A stretch of DNA of 64,000 nt from Bacteroidales bacterium H3 (GCA_001701135.1 DAAN01000013.1:84234-148233); one strand, 5' to 3'. Counted from the first letter of the stretch, positions 53,068 to 62,920 are shown. Notes: generated by a model not told the origin, from the sequence alone. A program made the numbers and translations.

Positions 53068-56028
53068 ATGAAGAAACTCTTACTTATTTTAATCACGGCC
53101 GTGGTTGGTCTTGCCGCACATGCCGCCGACATCACCATCTACTACGACAACTCCAACACCCAATGGTCGCAGGTGATTATACACCCGTGTGCAGGCACCC
53201 CGTCCAATGACATTACAATGGATAAGGTAACTGGCGATATTTATAAAGCCACGTTCCCTACTACTATTACTAAGATTCTCTTTCAGCAGACCTCCAATAC
53301 ATGGGGCAACGCTGTACAGACTGTTGATTATGGAATCGATAGTTCAAAAGACGGTCATTTGTTTTATGGCCAGAAAGTCGACGGCAAAAAATGCTCAGTT
53401 ACAGACAATGGCGTCTATTCCGGCGGTGTAGATCCCGATCCTGATCCTACTCCCAATGTGGATGGCTACTATGTTTACTTTGTGAACAAAAACAACTGGG
53501 GTTCAGTCAACATCTTTGCATGGAATGAAAGCGACAACAACCTCACCAATGCCTCTGGCTGGCCCGGCGATGTGATGGAGCTTGTATCAGGCAACACCTA
53601 TATCTGGCGTCTACCCGAAGGGAAAGGCGTTCCTACCAATGTGAAATTCTCCAACGGTGGCGCCAACGCCACCGACGACCTCGTATTCAAGAACCACGCC
53701 ACCTACTATCCCGACGGCTCTATCGTTGAAGAGATCGTGCACGGCGCCAACATCCTCTACTGCCACTTCAAGACCGACCGCGTGCGCCGCACGAATGGCA
53801 ACGAGAACGCTATCCCCAGATGTCATGTTTTCGGCAATGGTAACGTCCATTTTACAGAGTGGGGATCTGATGCGGAGAAAATGACCAAAATCGATGATCC
53901 TACAGATGAAAATGGTGAGGGCAAGGGCGGTATCACTGCCCGTTATGAACTCTGGAAATATGAGATTCCCGCTGGGGAATTTCAGTCAGGGAAATATAAT
54001 AATGCCATTTTCTATGTAGCCATTGACGATGCCTTCAGCGATGACAATAAGACCAATAAATGGCAGATCAATATGGGTTGGGGCGAAAACCGCAACAACT
54101 ATCTGAAAGAGAACTGGACAAAATATATCTACTCCACTTTCTCGTGTAACAAGGATGGCAAAGATGTCAACTATGCCGTGCCTACTTATGTGACTCCCTC
54201 TGAGTTCCTGACTCTTCATCAGAAAAAGGTGGTGGAAAAGGGTCGTGACGGCATCTTTATCGTCGGTCCTTCAAACAACTTCAAATATAAAGACGCAGCA
54301 ACCGGTAATTGGTTACAGTTCAACAATTACGTTCCGACCAGCAACCGCAGGCTCACTCCCGACGACGGTGTATTCTATCTCGAAGTACAGCCCAATGAGA
54401 ATAGTTATGACAAGTATAAAGATGACAATTCGAATAATGAAGTAACCGGTTGCGAAGGCAACAAGTTCAAACTTTCATGGATGGATGTAGTCGGCCAGAA
54501 AAATGCTGCCGAGACAAGAGAGGGCGGTGCCTCATCAGTCCATGATAAACTTGCCGCCGATCGCAACTGGGCTACATTCGACCTCGGTTCCATCGGTATT
54601 GATACCAAACTGGTCCCCAGCGGAGACTATGCCGCAAACGCTGGCCCTGCAGGCCGTGTCAAGTTCCAGCTGAACAAGCCCTACAGGTACACCAACAACA
54701 ATGCTTGCGAATGGTTTATCTGTGAACAGACTACCCAATCACGCTGGATCATCCTTGACACGCACTATGATAGCAAAGATGCAAACTACCAGTGCGAGAC
54801 TGTGGCCATCACCGACTTCGATCCTCATCCCACTCTGACAGCCGAGTTTAAGGAATTCCATAACGATGGCGAGCTTCCCTCAGGCGCGCCCGCGCATCCC
54901 AATCTTTATGCTGCTGACGTCAACGGTCATGTGGATCTGCTGTGCAACTACGCCAATGCTCAGGCTACTATCACCGCCTCCACCAACACCGACAAATTCA
55001 CCCGTAACTATGAGGTCGAGTTCAATGGCGAGAAAGTCGCCGACGTTCCCGGCGATGTAACATCATTCAGATATGATTATTTCCCCGTCGATATTTCCAA
55101 TGAGGCACTGAAACTTCGTGCCCGCTACGAGAATGAAAGCAATGGAACGACTTACAGATTCCATTCCCGTACCGGTGATACCAATGTGACTGGTCTGACA
55201 TATGAATCCACAGCACCTGAAGAAATCGAACTGACCGGTACATATATCGAAAATTATCTGGATTATCAATATAAGAAAGATGGTGATGGAAATGATCTGA
55301 TCGTCAACGGCATAAAAGTGCTTGATTATTGCAACCGCAAGTTCGGTGTGTTCGTATCCAATTTCAACATCAACATCGACAACCTCCATAACTGGTATGA
55401 ATTCGGTACCAATAAAGGTGAGCTTGCTGCCTATGCCGACTACCGCGTCTTCGACGAGAACGGTAAGGAAATCACCGAAAACTGTAAGCTTTATGTTGAA
55501 GGTGTCGGAAATGATCTTATGAAACAGCGCCTCGTGGATAATAAGCTTTCGAAAACCCCCTGGAATCATAATGGTCACTGGGCTAAGTCTCTGAAAGAGG
55601 AAACGGTTCAGGCTCCTCTCTATATCGAGACCATCCACGACGGCTATGTCAAGGATGTGAAAGACCTTGACGAACGCACCTACACCATCGAGCTTCAGGC
55701 TGTCTATCCTCTGGTTTACCAGAAGAATTTCGCACCTGTGGCTTCTACCTCCTCGGTCAACGGCGAGCTGATCCCCGTTGCCAAGACTGCTGCTACCCCC
55801 TTATATGAAACCAAGCATGTACGCAAAACCCGCACAGTTCAGGTAACTGTTTTGCCCCAAAATACCGTTACCGGCGTAGACGAAGTATTTGGCGACGCTG
55901 AGGCCGACAATGCCGACGCTCCTGCCGAGTACTACACCATCTCGGGTGTACGCGTCAACGGCGACCTCGCCCCCGGCATCTACGTTGTCCGTCGCGGCAA
56001 CAAAGTCACCAAGGAAGTGGTAAAATAA
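53068..56028 (+). CDS. large secreted protein with carbohydrate-binding-like N-terminal modules
   Basis: A 986-residue exported protein with signal peptide MKKLLLILITAVVGLAAHAA. Two N-terminal modules (residues ~20-115 and ~135-235) resemble CBM26-like starch-binding domains: ITIYYDNSNTQWSQVIIHPC and YYVYFVNKNNWGSVNIFAWN with the aromatic WPGDVMEL part. The long middle part has no family I recognise. The C-terminus ends EYYTISGVRVNGDLAPGIYV followed by VRRGNKVTKEVVK, a motif recurrent on secreted Bacteroidetes proteins and possibly a sorting or anchoring signal. Its codon use is more AT-rich than its neighbours, and it sits directly beside the RAYT/REP cluster. The substrate is unknown. Confidence 0.7.
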   Translation: MKKLLLILITAVVGLAAHAADITIYYDNSNTQWSQVIIHPCAGTPSNDITMDKVTGDIYKATFPTTITKILFQQTSNTWGNAVQTVDYGIDSSKDGHLFYGQKVDGKKCSVTDNGVYSGGVDPDPDPTPNVDGYYVYFVNKNNWGSVNIFAWNESDNNLTNASGWPGDVMELVSGNTYIWRLPEGKGVPTNVKFSNGGANATDDLVFKNHATYYPDGSIVEEIVHGANILYCHFKTDRVRRTNGNENAIPRCHVFGNGNVHFTEWGSDAEKMTKIDDPTDENGEGKGGITARYELWKYEIPAGEFQSGKYNNAIFYVAIDDAFSDDNKTNKWQINMGWGENRNNYLKENWTKYIYSTFSCNKDGKDVNYAVPTYVTPSEFLTLHQKKVVEKGRDGIFIVGPSNNFKYKDAATGNWLQFNNYVPTSNRRLTPDDGVFYLEVQPNENSYDKYKDDNSNNEVTGCEGNKFKLSWMDVVGQKNAAETREGGASSVHDKLAADRNWATFDLGSIGIDTKLVPSGDYAANAGPAGRVKFQLNKPYRYTNNNACEWFICEQTTQSRWIILDTHYDSKDANYQCETVAITDFDPHPTLTAEFKEFHNDGELPSGAPAHPNLYAADVNGHVDLLCNYANAQATITASTNTDKFTRNYEVEFNGEKVADVPGDVTSFRYDYFPVDISNEALKLRARYENESNGTTYRFHSRTGDTNVTGLTYESTAPEEIELTGTYIENYLDYQYKKDGDGNDLIVNGIKVLDYCNRKFGVFVSNFNINIDNLHNWYEFGTNKGELAAYADYRVFDENGKEITENCKLYVEGVGNDLMKQRLVDNKLSKTPWNHNGHWAKSLKEETVQAPLYIETIHDGYVKDVKDLDERTYTIELQAVYPLVYQKNFAPVASTSSVNGELIPVAKTAATPLYETKHVRKTRTVQVTVLPQNTVTGVDEVFGDAEADNADAPAEYYTISGVRVNGDLAPGIYVVRRGNKVTKEVVK

Positions 56029-56097
56029 CTCCTCCCGCATATCCAATATATTTTTGAAGATATAAGATATTTTTGAAGATATAAGATACCCTACCCC

Positions 56098-56129
56098 ACA
56101 GCCTCCGGCACCTCCAAGCCGGGGGCTGT
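56098..56129 (+). terminator. terminator after the 986-residue protein
   Basis: ACAGCCTCCGGC and GCCGGGGGCTGT form a stem with an 8-nt loop and wobble pairs, followed by TTTTCGTT. Confidence 0.7.
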
Positions 56130-56162
56130 TTTCGTTAATATATAGGTATAGAAGCCATGGGG

Positions 56163-56259
56163 CGGCGGCTTTCCTGCCGCCGTTAATTAGGCGATGGTAT
56201 TATCTAAACTTTCAACCTTAAACCTTAAACCATAAACACAGGCGGCAGGAAAGCCGCCT
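56163..56259. repeat. REP pair, first copy of a duplicated block
   Basis: CGGCGGCTTTCCTGCCGCCG (56163-56182, preceded by CCATGGGG) and AGGCGGCAGGAAAGCCGCCT (56240-56259, followed by TTCCACAC). The spacer includes GTTAATTAGGCGATGGTATT and a 7-nt repeat tract. Confidence 0.9.
56192..56236 (-). repeat. 7-nt repeat tract within the first REP pair
   Basis: On the minus strand GTTTATG GTTTAAG GTTTAAG GTTGAAA GTTTAGA followed by TAATACC, the same unit and end as at 51692-51730 and 62990-63058. Confidence 0.7.
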
Positions 56260-56309
56260 TTCCACACAAGCCTCCAGCGAAACCTTGTGCATGTATTTTA
56301 GGCTCATTT

Positions 56310-56345
56310 CCGAAAAGTTCGGAGTGAAACCGCCGAAAAGTTCGG
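56310..56345. repeat. two CCGAAAAGTTCGG palindromes 23 bp apart
   Basis: CCGAAAAGTTCGG at 56310-56322 and 56333-56345, each CCGAA/TTCGG around AAG. They could be an operator or a remnant of another repeat. They lie about 285 bp before the efflux promoter. Confidence 0.5.
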
Positions 56346-56383
56346 AATAGCCCCTGAAAATTTGTATATAGGCGTGTATGGGG

Positions 56384-56517
56384 CGGCGGCTTTCCTGCCG
56401 CCGTTAATTAGGCGATGGTATTATCTAAACGTTCAACCCTCAACCTTCAACCATAAAGACAGGCGGCAGGAAAGCCGCCTTTCCACAATTATGCTGACGG
56501 CGGCTGGAAAGCCGCCG
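56384..56517. repeat. REP group, second copy of the duplicated block plus one more
   Basis: CGGCGGCTTTCCTGCCGCCG (56384-56403), AGGCGGCAGGAAAGCCGCCT (56461-56480) and CGGCGGCTGGAAAGCCGCCG (56498-56517), followed by two CATAACCGCCGCTC half-elements. The first two and their spacer repeat the block at 56163-56259. Confidence 0.9.
56410..56458 (-). repeat. 7-nt repeat tract within the second REP pair
   Basis: Same design as 56192-56236: minus-strand GGTTGAA/GGTTGAG-like 7-mers and a TTTAGATAATA end. Confidence 0.65.
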
Positions 56518-56626
56518 CTCCATAACCGCCGCTCCATAACCGCCGCTCCATGGGGTGGGTGCACTAAATAATGTTAATTTTGAGGGAAATGTGATATTTA
56601 TCATAGATGGTGTGGCAAATATGCGG

Positions 56627-56634
56627 TAACTTTG
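56627..56634 (+). promoter_or_regulatory. -7 promoter element for the RND efflux operon
   Basis: TAACTTTG lies about 99 bp before the adaptor gene start at 56733. No adjacent regulator gene is present. Confidence 0.5.
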
Positions 56635-56732
56635 CATCTGGTAAAATAGAATTGCATCACATTGCCCGAAAGGGATATAGGTATATTTCGATTGAATCAC
56701 TGAATATTAGAGAAAACATCATAAAAGTAACG

Positions 56733-57959
56733 ATGAAAATTTTGACCAGCAAATTGTGCCGTGTCGCTGCTCTGACCGGCTTTACCGCAGCTATTGTGGG
56801 TCTGTCGTCATGCTCGAGCAAGAACGACCAGGCCGCGCAGATGGCCGCCATGCAGAATCAGGCTCCCGAGCTTGCCGTGCTCACGCTGGAGCGCGGCACT
56901 TCTGATCTCTCCAATGCCTATGCCGCCACTATCAAGGGGCAGGTCGACGTGGATGTGCGTCCGCTCGTGAGCGGTTTTATCACCCGCGTGATGTGTGACG
57001 AGGGGCAGTATGTGAAGAAGGGACAGACGCTTTTCGTGCTCGACCAGGTGACTTTCCAGGCCGCCGTGTCGCAGGCCCAGGCCGCCGTGAACTCGGCGCA
57101 GACCAATGTGAACTCGATGAAGCTCACCGCCGACAACAAAAAGTTCCTTTTTGAAAAGAACATTATCTCGAACTATGAATATCAGCTCGCGCTCGACAAC
57201 TTAGCCGCCGCGCAGAGCCAGCTGGCTTCGGCCCAGGCCGCCCTCACCTCGGCGAAGAAGAATCTGAGCTACACGCAGGTGACGGCACCCGTGTCGGGCT
57301 ATATCGGCACCATCCCCAACCGCGAGGGCACACTGGCCTCGCCCCAGATGGCGCAGCCGCTGACCACCATCAGCGACAATGCCGAGGTCTACGCCTATTT
57401 CTCGCTCACCGAGAAGGATATCCTCGCCCTCACCGGTCAGGGCCGCTCGCTGGCCCAGGCGATCGCCGACATGCCCCCCGTGGAACTGCGTCTGAGCGAC
57501 GGCTCGATCTATCCGCTCAAGGGTAAGGTGGCCACGGTGTCGGGCGTGATCGACCGCACCACCGGCGCCGCTTCGGTGCGCGCGCGTTTCGCCAACCCCA
57601 ACGGTGTGCTCCGCTCGGGCAGCACCGGCCAGATACTGATCCCCCACATCGAGAAGGATGCGCTGATGATACCCCAGCGCGCCACCTACGAGGTGCAGGA
57701 CCGTCGCTTCGTTTATGTGCTCAACGACTCCAACAAGACCGTGCCTGTGGCCATCACCGTGTCGCCCCTCGACGACGGCCAGAGCTATGTGGTCACCTCG
57801 GGTCTGAACGCCGGCGACCGCGTGGTTGTGGAGGGTGTAGGCTCGAAAGTGCGCCCCGACATGGTGATCAAGCCCGTGGACTATGCCGAGAAGCAGGCGC
57901 AGCAGGCCGCCATGGAGGCTCAGCGCGCCGCCGCCGAAGCCCAGAAGGCCGTGAAATAA
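56733..57959 (+). CDS. RND efflux periplasmic adaptor lipoprotein
   Basis: A 408-residue AcrA/MexA-type membrane-fusion protein. I chose the ATG giving MKILTSKLCRVAALTGFTAA, which begins a signal sequence with lipobox GLSSCSSKN (Cys near 27); the frame is open further upstream. The order is lipoyl half (VRPLVSGFITRVMCDEGQYV), a helical hairpin rich in Ala/Gln (AQAAVNSAQTNVNSMKLTAD), second lipoyl half, beta-barrel and membrane-proximal domain, and an Ala/Gln-rich C-terminal tail. It is the first gene of the efflux operon. Confidence 0.93.
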   Translation: MKILTSKLCRVAALTGFTAAIVGLSSCSSKNDQAAQMAAMQNQAPELAVLTLERGTSDLSNAYAATIKGQVDVDVRPLVSGFITRVMCDEGQYVKKGQTLFVLDQVTFQAAVSQAQAAVNSAQTNVNSMKLTADNKKFLFEKNIISNYEYQLALDNLAAAQSQLASAQAALTSAKKNLSYTQVTAPVSGYIGTIPNREGTLASPQMAQPLTTISDNAEVYAYFSLTEKDILALTGQGRSLAQAIADMPPVELRLSDGSIYPLKGKVATVSGVIDRTTGAASVRARFANPNGVLRSGSTGQILIPHIEKDALMIPQRATYEVQDRRFVYVLNDSNKTVPVAITVSPLDDGQSYVVTSGLNAGDRVVVEGVGSKVRPDMVIKPVDYAEKQAQQAAMEAQRAAAEAQKAVK

Positions 57960-58044
57960 TCCCCGGCCCAGCTAAAATAGCTAAAATAGCTGCAACAGCT
58001 ATGATAGCCAATAGCCAATTTATTCAATTACCTTTAAAGAAGCA

Positions 58045-61000
58045 ATGAAGCTCGATACATTTATTAACCGACCTGTGCTCTCCACGGTGATCTCCATCTT
58101 CATCGTGCTGTTGGGTCTGATCGGCCTGTCGTCGCTGCCTGTCACGCAGTACCCCGACATTGCGCCGCCGACCATTTCGGTTACCACATCATACAACGGC
58201 GCCAACGCCCAGGCCGTGCTCAACTCCGTGATCGCCCCCCTCGAGGAGTCGATCAACGGCGCCGAGGGCATGACCTACATCGAATCCACGGCCACCAACA
58301 CCGGCTCGGCCACCATCAACGTGCACTTCGAGCAGGGGTTCGACCCCGACATGGCTGCCGTGGATGTGCAGAACCGCGTGTCGAAGGCGCTCAACCTGCT
58401 CCCCTCGGAGGTGACGCAGGTGGGTGTGCTCACCCAGAAACGCCAGTCGTCGATGCTGGTGGGCGTGTCGCTCTACTCCGATTCGCCCGACTACGACGGC
58501 GAATTCCTCGACAACTACATGAAGATCAATGTGATCCCCGTGCTGCAGCGTGTGCAGGGTGTGGGCGACGTGATGTCGTTCGGCGGCGATTACTCGATGC
58601 GTATATGGATCAAGCCCGAGGTGATGGCCCAGTATGGGCTGACCCCCGCCGACGTGGCCGCCGCGCTGCGCGACCAGAACGTGGAGGCCGCTCCCGGCTC
58701 GTTCGGCGCCCAGGGCAACCAGTCGTTCCAGTATACGCTGAAATACCGCGGCCGCTACGAGCAGCCCGAGGAGTTTGAGAACATCGTGATCCGCGCCAAC
58801 GCCGACGGCACCGTGCTGCGCCTGAAGGATGTGGCCGACGTGGAGCTTGGCGCCGTGACCTACGACTACTCCAATTCGCTCAACGGCAAGCCCTCGACCA
58901 TGGCCATCGTGTTCCAGACGGCCGGCTCGAACGCCACGCAGATCATCAACGACTGTCTGGCGCAGGTGGATCAGCTCACCAAGGATCTTCCCGAGGGGCT
59001 GCACTTCGCAGTGCCGATGAACAACAACGACTTCCTCTACGCATCCATCTCGAAGGTAATCCACACGCTCATCGAGGCGTTTATCCTGGTGTTCTTCGTG
59101 GTGTATGTGTTCCTGAGCGACCTTCGCTCCACGCTGATTCCCGCCATCGCCATCCCTGTGGCCCTTGTGGGCACCTTCTTCGCGATGAAGCTGATCGGAT
59201 TCTCGGTGAACCTGATCACGCTGTCGGCGCTGGTGCTTGCGATCGCGATTGTGGTCGACGACGCCATTGTGGTGGTCGAGGCGGTGCATGCCAAGCTCGA
59301 CGCGGGCTATCAAAGCTCGCGCAAGGCCGCAATCGACGCGATGAACGAAATCGGCACGGCCATCATCTCCATCACCCTTGTGATGATGCTGGTGTTCATC
59401 CCCGTGTCGTTCATGCCGAGCACTGCCGGTATCTTCTACCAGCAGTTCGGCCTGACCATGGCGATAGCCATCGGATTCTCGGCGCTTAACGCGCTGACGC
59501 TGTCGCCGGCGCTCTGCGCCGTGTTCCTCAAGCCTCACAAACGCGAGGACGGCACCACCGCCTCGCTCAAGGAGCGTCTGGCCGAGAGCTACGCCGCCGC
59601 CGGCGAGGCCATGGCCGCCAGAGTGAAAGGGAACTGGGAGACCATGTGGCTGCCGCTGATCACCGTGGCGCTGCTGGTGGCCACGATCACCATGATGGTG
59701 CTCGGATGGTTTGACTTCGAGAATGTGCTTAAAGGCATCATAGCTATCGTCTGCGCCGTCGGCACCGTGTGGGGCCTCTTCACCCAGGCGTTCAAGCAGG
59801 CATTCGAACGTGTCTACGAGAGCACGCTGACAGGCTACCGCAAGGTGGTGAAATTCTTTGTAGGCCACAAGATCACGTCGTTCGGCGTGGTCGGCGCCGC
59901 CGTGGCGCTGCTTGTGTGGCTGATGAGCACCACCCCGTCGGCCCTTGTGCCCAACGAGGACACCGGCATGTTCTTCGTGATGGTCGACATGCCCCCGGGC
60001 ACATCGCAGGAGCGCACGCTCGAGGTGCTCGAGCAGGTCGACAACCTCATGAAGGATATTCCCGCCATCAACTACCGCCAGATGATCGACGGCTACTCGT
60101 TTATCGCCGGCGCGGGTCCCACCTACGGCACTTTCATCGTGAAGCTGAAGGACTGGAAGTACCGCGACAGCAAGACGGAGAATGTCGACGCCATCCTCGG
60201 TCAGGTGATGGGCATGGCCAACAAGGTGGTGACCGACGGCCGTGTGATCGCATTCGCGCCCCCTATGATCACGGGTTACTCCGTGACCAACGGTTTCGAG
60301 CTTAAGATGCAGGACAAGACCGGCGGCGACATCAACCAGTTCTTCGCCGTGGTGCAGGGTTTCCTGGCCGCCCTCAACCAGCAGCCCGAAATCGCCATGG
60401 CCTACACCACGTTCAACCCCACTTTCCCACAGTATAAGATCGACATCGACGCCGCCAAGGCGCAGCAGGCCGGTCTGAGCACCTCGACTATCCTGTCGAC
60501 CATGCAGGGCTATTTCGGCTCGATGTATGTGTCGAACTTCAACCGCTTCGGCAAGATCTACCGCGTGATGATGCAGGCTCCCCCGCAGGCGCGCGTGTCG
60601 ATGGAGTCGCTCAAGAACATCAAGGTGCGCACCGCCTCGGGCACCATGGCATCGCTTGAGAATTTCGTGACCCTGACGAAGGTCTACGGCCCCGACCTGC
60701 TGAACCGCTTCAACCTGTTCACCTCGATTTCCGTTACCGGTAACCCCGCCGAGGGGTATTCGTCGGGTCAGGCGCTGGCCGCCATCGAGCGCGTCGCCGC
60801 CGAGACTCTGCCCCAGGGCTTCGGCTACGAATACTCGGGTATGACCCGCGAGGAGGGTGGCAGCAACTCGGGCAACGCCACGGCCGTGATCTTCGGTCTG
60901 TGTCTGCTCTTTGTCTACCTGCTGCTGTCGGCCCAGTATGAGAGCTACATCCTGCCGTTCTCGGTTATCCTCTCGATTCCGTTCGGTCTGATGGGTTCGT

Positions 61001-61437
61001 TTATCTTCGCCAAGATCTTCGGCATCACCAACAACATCTATCTGCAGATTTCGCTGATCATGCTTATCGGTCTGCTGGCCAAGAACGCCATCCTTATCGT
61101 GGAATTCGCGCTCGAACGCCGCCGCACGGGCATGTCGGTGATCAACGCCGCCATCGCGGGCGCCGCCGCCCGTCTGCGCCCGATTCTGATGACGTCGCTG
61201 GCGCTGATCATCGGTCTGCTGCCCATGATGTTTGCCCACGGCGTAGGCGCCAACGGCAACCGCGCCCTCGGCGTGGGTTCGATCGGCGGTATGCTCATCG
61301 GCATGATACTCCAGATTTTCTTCGTGCCCGCTCTGTTTGTGATCTTCCAGCTGATCCAGGAGAAGATTACCCCCATCAAGTGGAAAGACACCGACAACGA
61401 GGGTGTGGAAAGCGAAATCGAACAGTACGCCCGCTAA
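58045..61437 (+). CDS. RND efflux transporter (HAE-1/AcrB type)
   Basis: An inner-membrane proton-driven multidrug exporter of 1130 residues, longer than the ~1050 usual for AcrB. Typical features are the N-terminus FINRPVLSTVISIFIVLLGL, the TM4 motif ALVLAIAIVVDDAIVVVEAV (with the conserved Asp pair), GFSALNALTLSPALCAVFLK, and the last membrane helices (LLAKNAILIVEFALERRRTG). The extra length lies partly in an insert near residues 500-590 (ASLKERLAESYAAAGEAMAA) after TM6. It lies between adaptor and TolC-like genes. Substrates cannot be read from sequence. Confidence 0.95.
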   Translation: MKLDTFINRPVLSTVISIFIVLLGLIGLSSLPVTQYPDIAPPTISVTTSYNGANAQAVLNSVIAPLEESINGAEGMTYIESTATNTGSATINVHFEQGFDPDMAAVDVQNRVSKALNLLPSEVTQVGVLTQKRQSSMLVGVSLYSDSPDYDGEFLDNYMKINVIPVLQRVQGVGDVMSFGGDYSMRIWIKPEVMAQYGLTPADVAAALRDQNVEAAPGSFGAQGNQSFQYTLKYRGRYEQPEEFENIVIRANADGTVLRLKDVADVELGAVTYDYSNSLNGKPSTMAIVFQTAGSNATQIINDCLAQVDQLTKDLPEGLHFAVPMNNNDFLYASISKVIHTLIEAFILVFFVVYVFLSDLRSTLIPAIAIPVALVGTFFAMKLIGFSVNLITLSALVLAIAIVVDDAIVVVEAVHAKLDAGYQSSRKAAIDAMNEIGTAIISITLVMMLVFIPVSFMPSTAGIFYQQFGLTMAIAIGFSALNALTLSPALCAVFLKPHKREDGTTASLKERLAESYAAAGEAMAARVKGNWETMWLPLITVALLVATITMMVLGWFDFENVLKGIIAIVCAVGTVWGLFTQAFKQAFERVYESTLTGYRKVVKFFVGHKITSFGVVGAAVALLVWLMSTTPSALVPNEDTGMFFVMVDMPPGTSQERTLEVLEQVDNLMKDIPAINYRQMIDGYSFIAGAGPTYGTFIVKLKDWKYRDSKTENVDAILGQVMGMANKVVTDGRVIAFAPPMITGYSVTNGFELKMQDKTGGDINQFFAVVQGFLAALNQQPEIAMAYTTFNPTFPQYKIDIDAAKAQQAGLSTSTILSTMQGYFGSMYVSNFNRFGKIYRVMMQAPPQARVSMESLKNIKVRTASGTMASLENFVTLTKVYGPDLLNRFNLFTSISVTGNPAEGYSSGQALAAIERVAAETLPQGFGYEYSGMTREEGGSNSGNATAVIFGLCLLFVYLLLSAQYESYILPFSVILSIPFGLMGSFIFAKIFGITNNIYLQISLIMLIGLLAKNAILIVEFALERRRTGMSVINAAIAGAAARLRPILMTSLALIIGLLPMMFAHGVGANGNRALGVGSIGGMLIGMILQIFFVPALFVIFQLIQEKITPIKWKDTDNEGVESEIEQYAR

Positions 61438-61495
61438 ATATTTATCATAAAGCAAGCTCTTTATCACCAAGCAAGCTCTTATTACTGACAAAGCA

Positions 61496-62884
61496 ATGAA
61501 ACTCAGAAATATGATTGTGGCGGCTCTGGCCGCTTCAATGCTGGCGGCGCTCCCCTCGTGCCACATCTACAAGAAGTTCGAGATGCCCAAGGATGATCCC
61601 GTCACCAGCGAATATGCCCGCGCCGCCGAGCAGACCCCCGACAGCGCCGCCTTCGGCAATCTGCGCTGGCAGCAGGTGTTTACCGATCCGGTGCTCGCCG
61701 ACCTGATACAGCGCGCCCTCGACGCCAACAACGACCTGGAGAACGCCCGCCTGAATGTGGAGGTGGCCAAGGCCAACCTCCTGGGCGCCAAGCTCAGCTA
61801 TCTCCCCGCGGTGGCGCTGACGCCCAACGGCGCCGGCTCGAAATACAAGGTGCCCGGCTCGGAGATGACATGGACCTATCAGATCCCCATGTCGATCAGC
61901 TGGGAGATTGATGTGTTCGGCAAGATTCTCAACAGCAAACGCGCCGCGCAGGCTGCCCTCTATCTGCAGGAGGATGTGCTGCAGGCCACCCGCTCGCAGA
62001 TTATCGGCGGCGTGGCAAGCTGCTACTACACCATAGCCGTGCTGCAGTCGCAGCTCAATCTCTCGCGTGAGACAGCCGAACTGTGGAAGCAGTCGGTGCA
62101 GACCATGAAGGATATGAAGGAGGCGGGCCGCGTCACCCAGGCCGCCGTGGTGCAGAGCGAGGCGCAGTATTATCAGATCCTTGCCTCGATCACCGATCTG
62201 GAGACGGCTCTCGACCGTGCCAACAACGCCATGTCGCTGCTGCTGAATGTGCAGCCCCAGACCTGGAGCATCAGCCCCGACGCCCGTCTGGGCAACCCGC
62301 AGGTGCTCCGCGACGGTGTGCCGATGCGCGAACTGGCCATGCGTCCCGACGTGCGCATCGCCGAGCAGCGTCTGGCCGCCGCCTACTACTCCACCAATTC
62401 GGCCCGCGCCGCGTTCTATCCCGGCATCACCATCTCGTCGAACGGCGGTTTCACCAACCTCCTCGGCTCGATGATCTCCAACCCCGGCAAATGGTTTATT
62501 CAGCTTGCCGGTCAGCTCACCGCTCCGCTCTTCTCGCGTGGCGCCAACATCTCGCGCCTCAAGGGCGCCAAGGCGCAGCAGCAGCAGGCTCTCAACAATT
62601 TCAAATATTCGCTGTTGAATGCCGCTACGGAGGTCAACGACTATCTCGTTGCCTACGAGAACTATAACCGCAAGGCCGAGCTACTGAAACTCCAGACCAA
62701 GAATCTGGAGGAGGCTGTCGACATGACCAACCTTCTGCTCACCCACGACGGCCGCACCACCTATCTGGAGGTGCTCACCGCGCAGCAGTCGCTGTTGAGC
62801 GCACAGCTCAACGCGCTGGCCACCGATCTCGACCGCGACCAGACCATCATCAGCCTCTATCAGGCTCTCGGCGGCGGCCGCTGA
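61496..62884 (+). CDS. outer-membrane efflux channel (TolC/OprM/NodT family)
   Basis: A 462-residue outer-membrane factor for the RND pump. MKLRNMIVAALAASMLAALP is a signal sequence with lipobox ALPSCHIYK (Cys near 22). Two similar halves form the helical barrel, with RALDANNDLENARLNVEVAK and GNPQVLRDGVPMRELAMRPD near the repeat boundary, and NLLLTHDGRTTYLEVLTAQQ in the second half. It completes the adaptor-pump-channel set. A strong terminator follows. Confidence 0.93.
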   Translation: MKLRNMIVAALAASMLAALPSCHIYKKFEMPKDDPVTSEYARAAEQTPDSAAFGNLRWQQVFTDPVLADLIQRALDANNDLENARLNVEVAKANLLGAKLSYLPAVALTPNGAGSKYKVPGSEMTWTYQIPMSISWEIDVFGKILNSKRAAQAALYLQEDVLQATRSQIIGGVASCYYTIAVLQSQLNLSRETAELWKQSVQTMKDMKEAGRVTQAAVVQSEAQYYQILASITDLETALDRANNAMSLLLNVQPQTWSISPDARLGNPQVLRDGVPMRELAMRPDVRIAEQRLAAAYYSTNSARAAFYPGITISSNGGFTNLLGSMISNPGKWFIQLAGQLTAPLFSRGANISRLKGAKAQQQQALNNFKYSLLNAATEVNDYLVAYENYNRKAELLKLQTKNLEEAVDMTNLLLTHDGRTTYLEVLTAQQSLLSAQLNALATDLDRDQTIISLYQALGGGR

Positions 62885-62920
62885 TTGCCCTGTTAGACAA
62901 GCTGACTTGCTGTAAGATAT

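Larger units (their letters stand above)
56029..56732. other. 704-bp intergenic region between the secreted protein and the efflux operon
   Basis: It holds a terminator, two duplicated REP pairs with 7-nt repeat tracts between them, a pair of CCGAAAAGTTCGG palindromes and the efflux promoter. I see no gene in it. Confidence 0.65.

Noticed and set aside
58189..61566. Very long open frame (about 1125 codons) antisense to the RND transporter
   Set aside because: It is a codon-bias shadow of the real gene: it is His/Gly/Asp-rich with no family features and no promoter, and it runs opposite to a clear AcrB-type protein.
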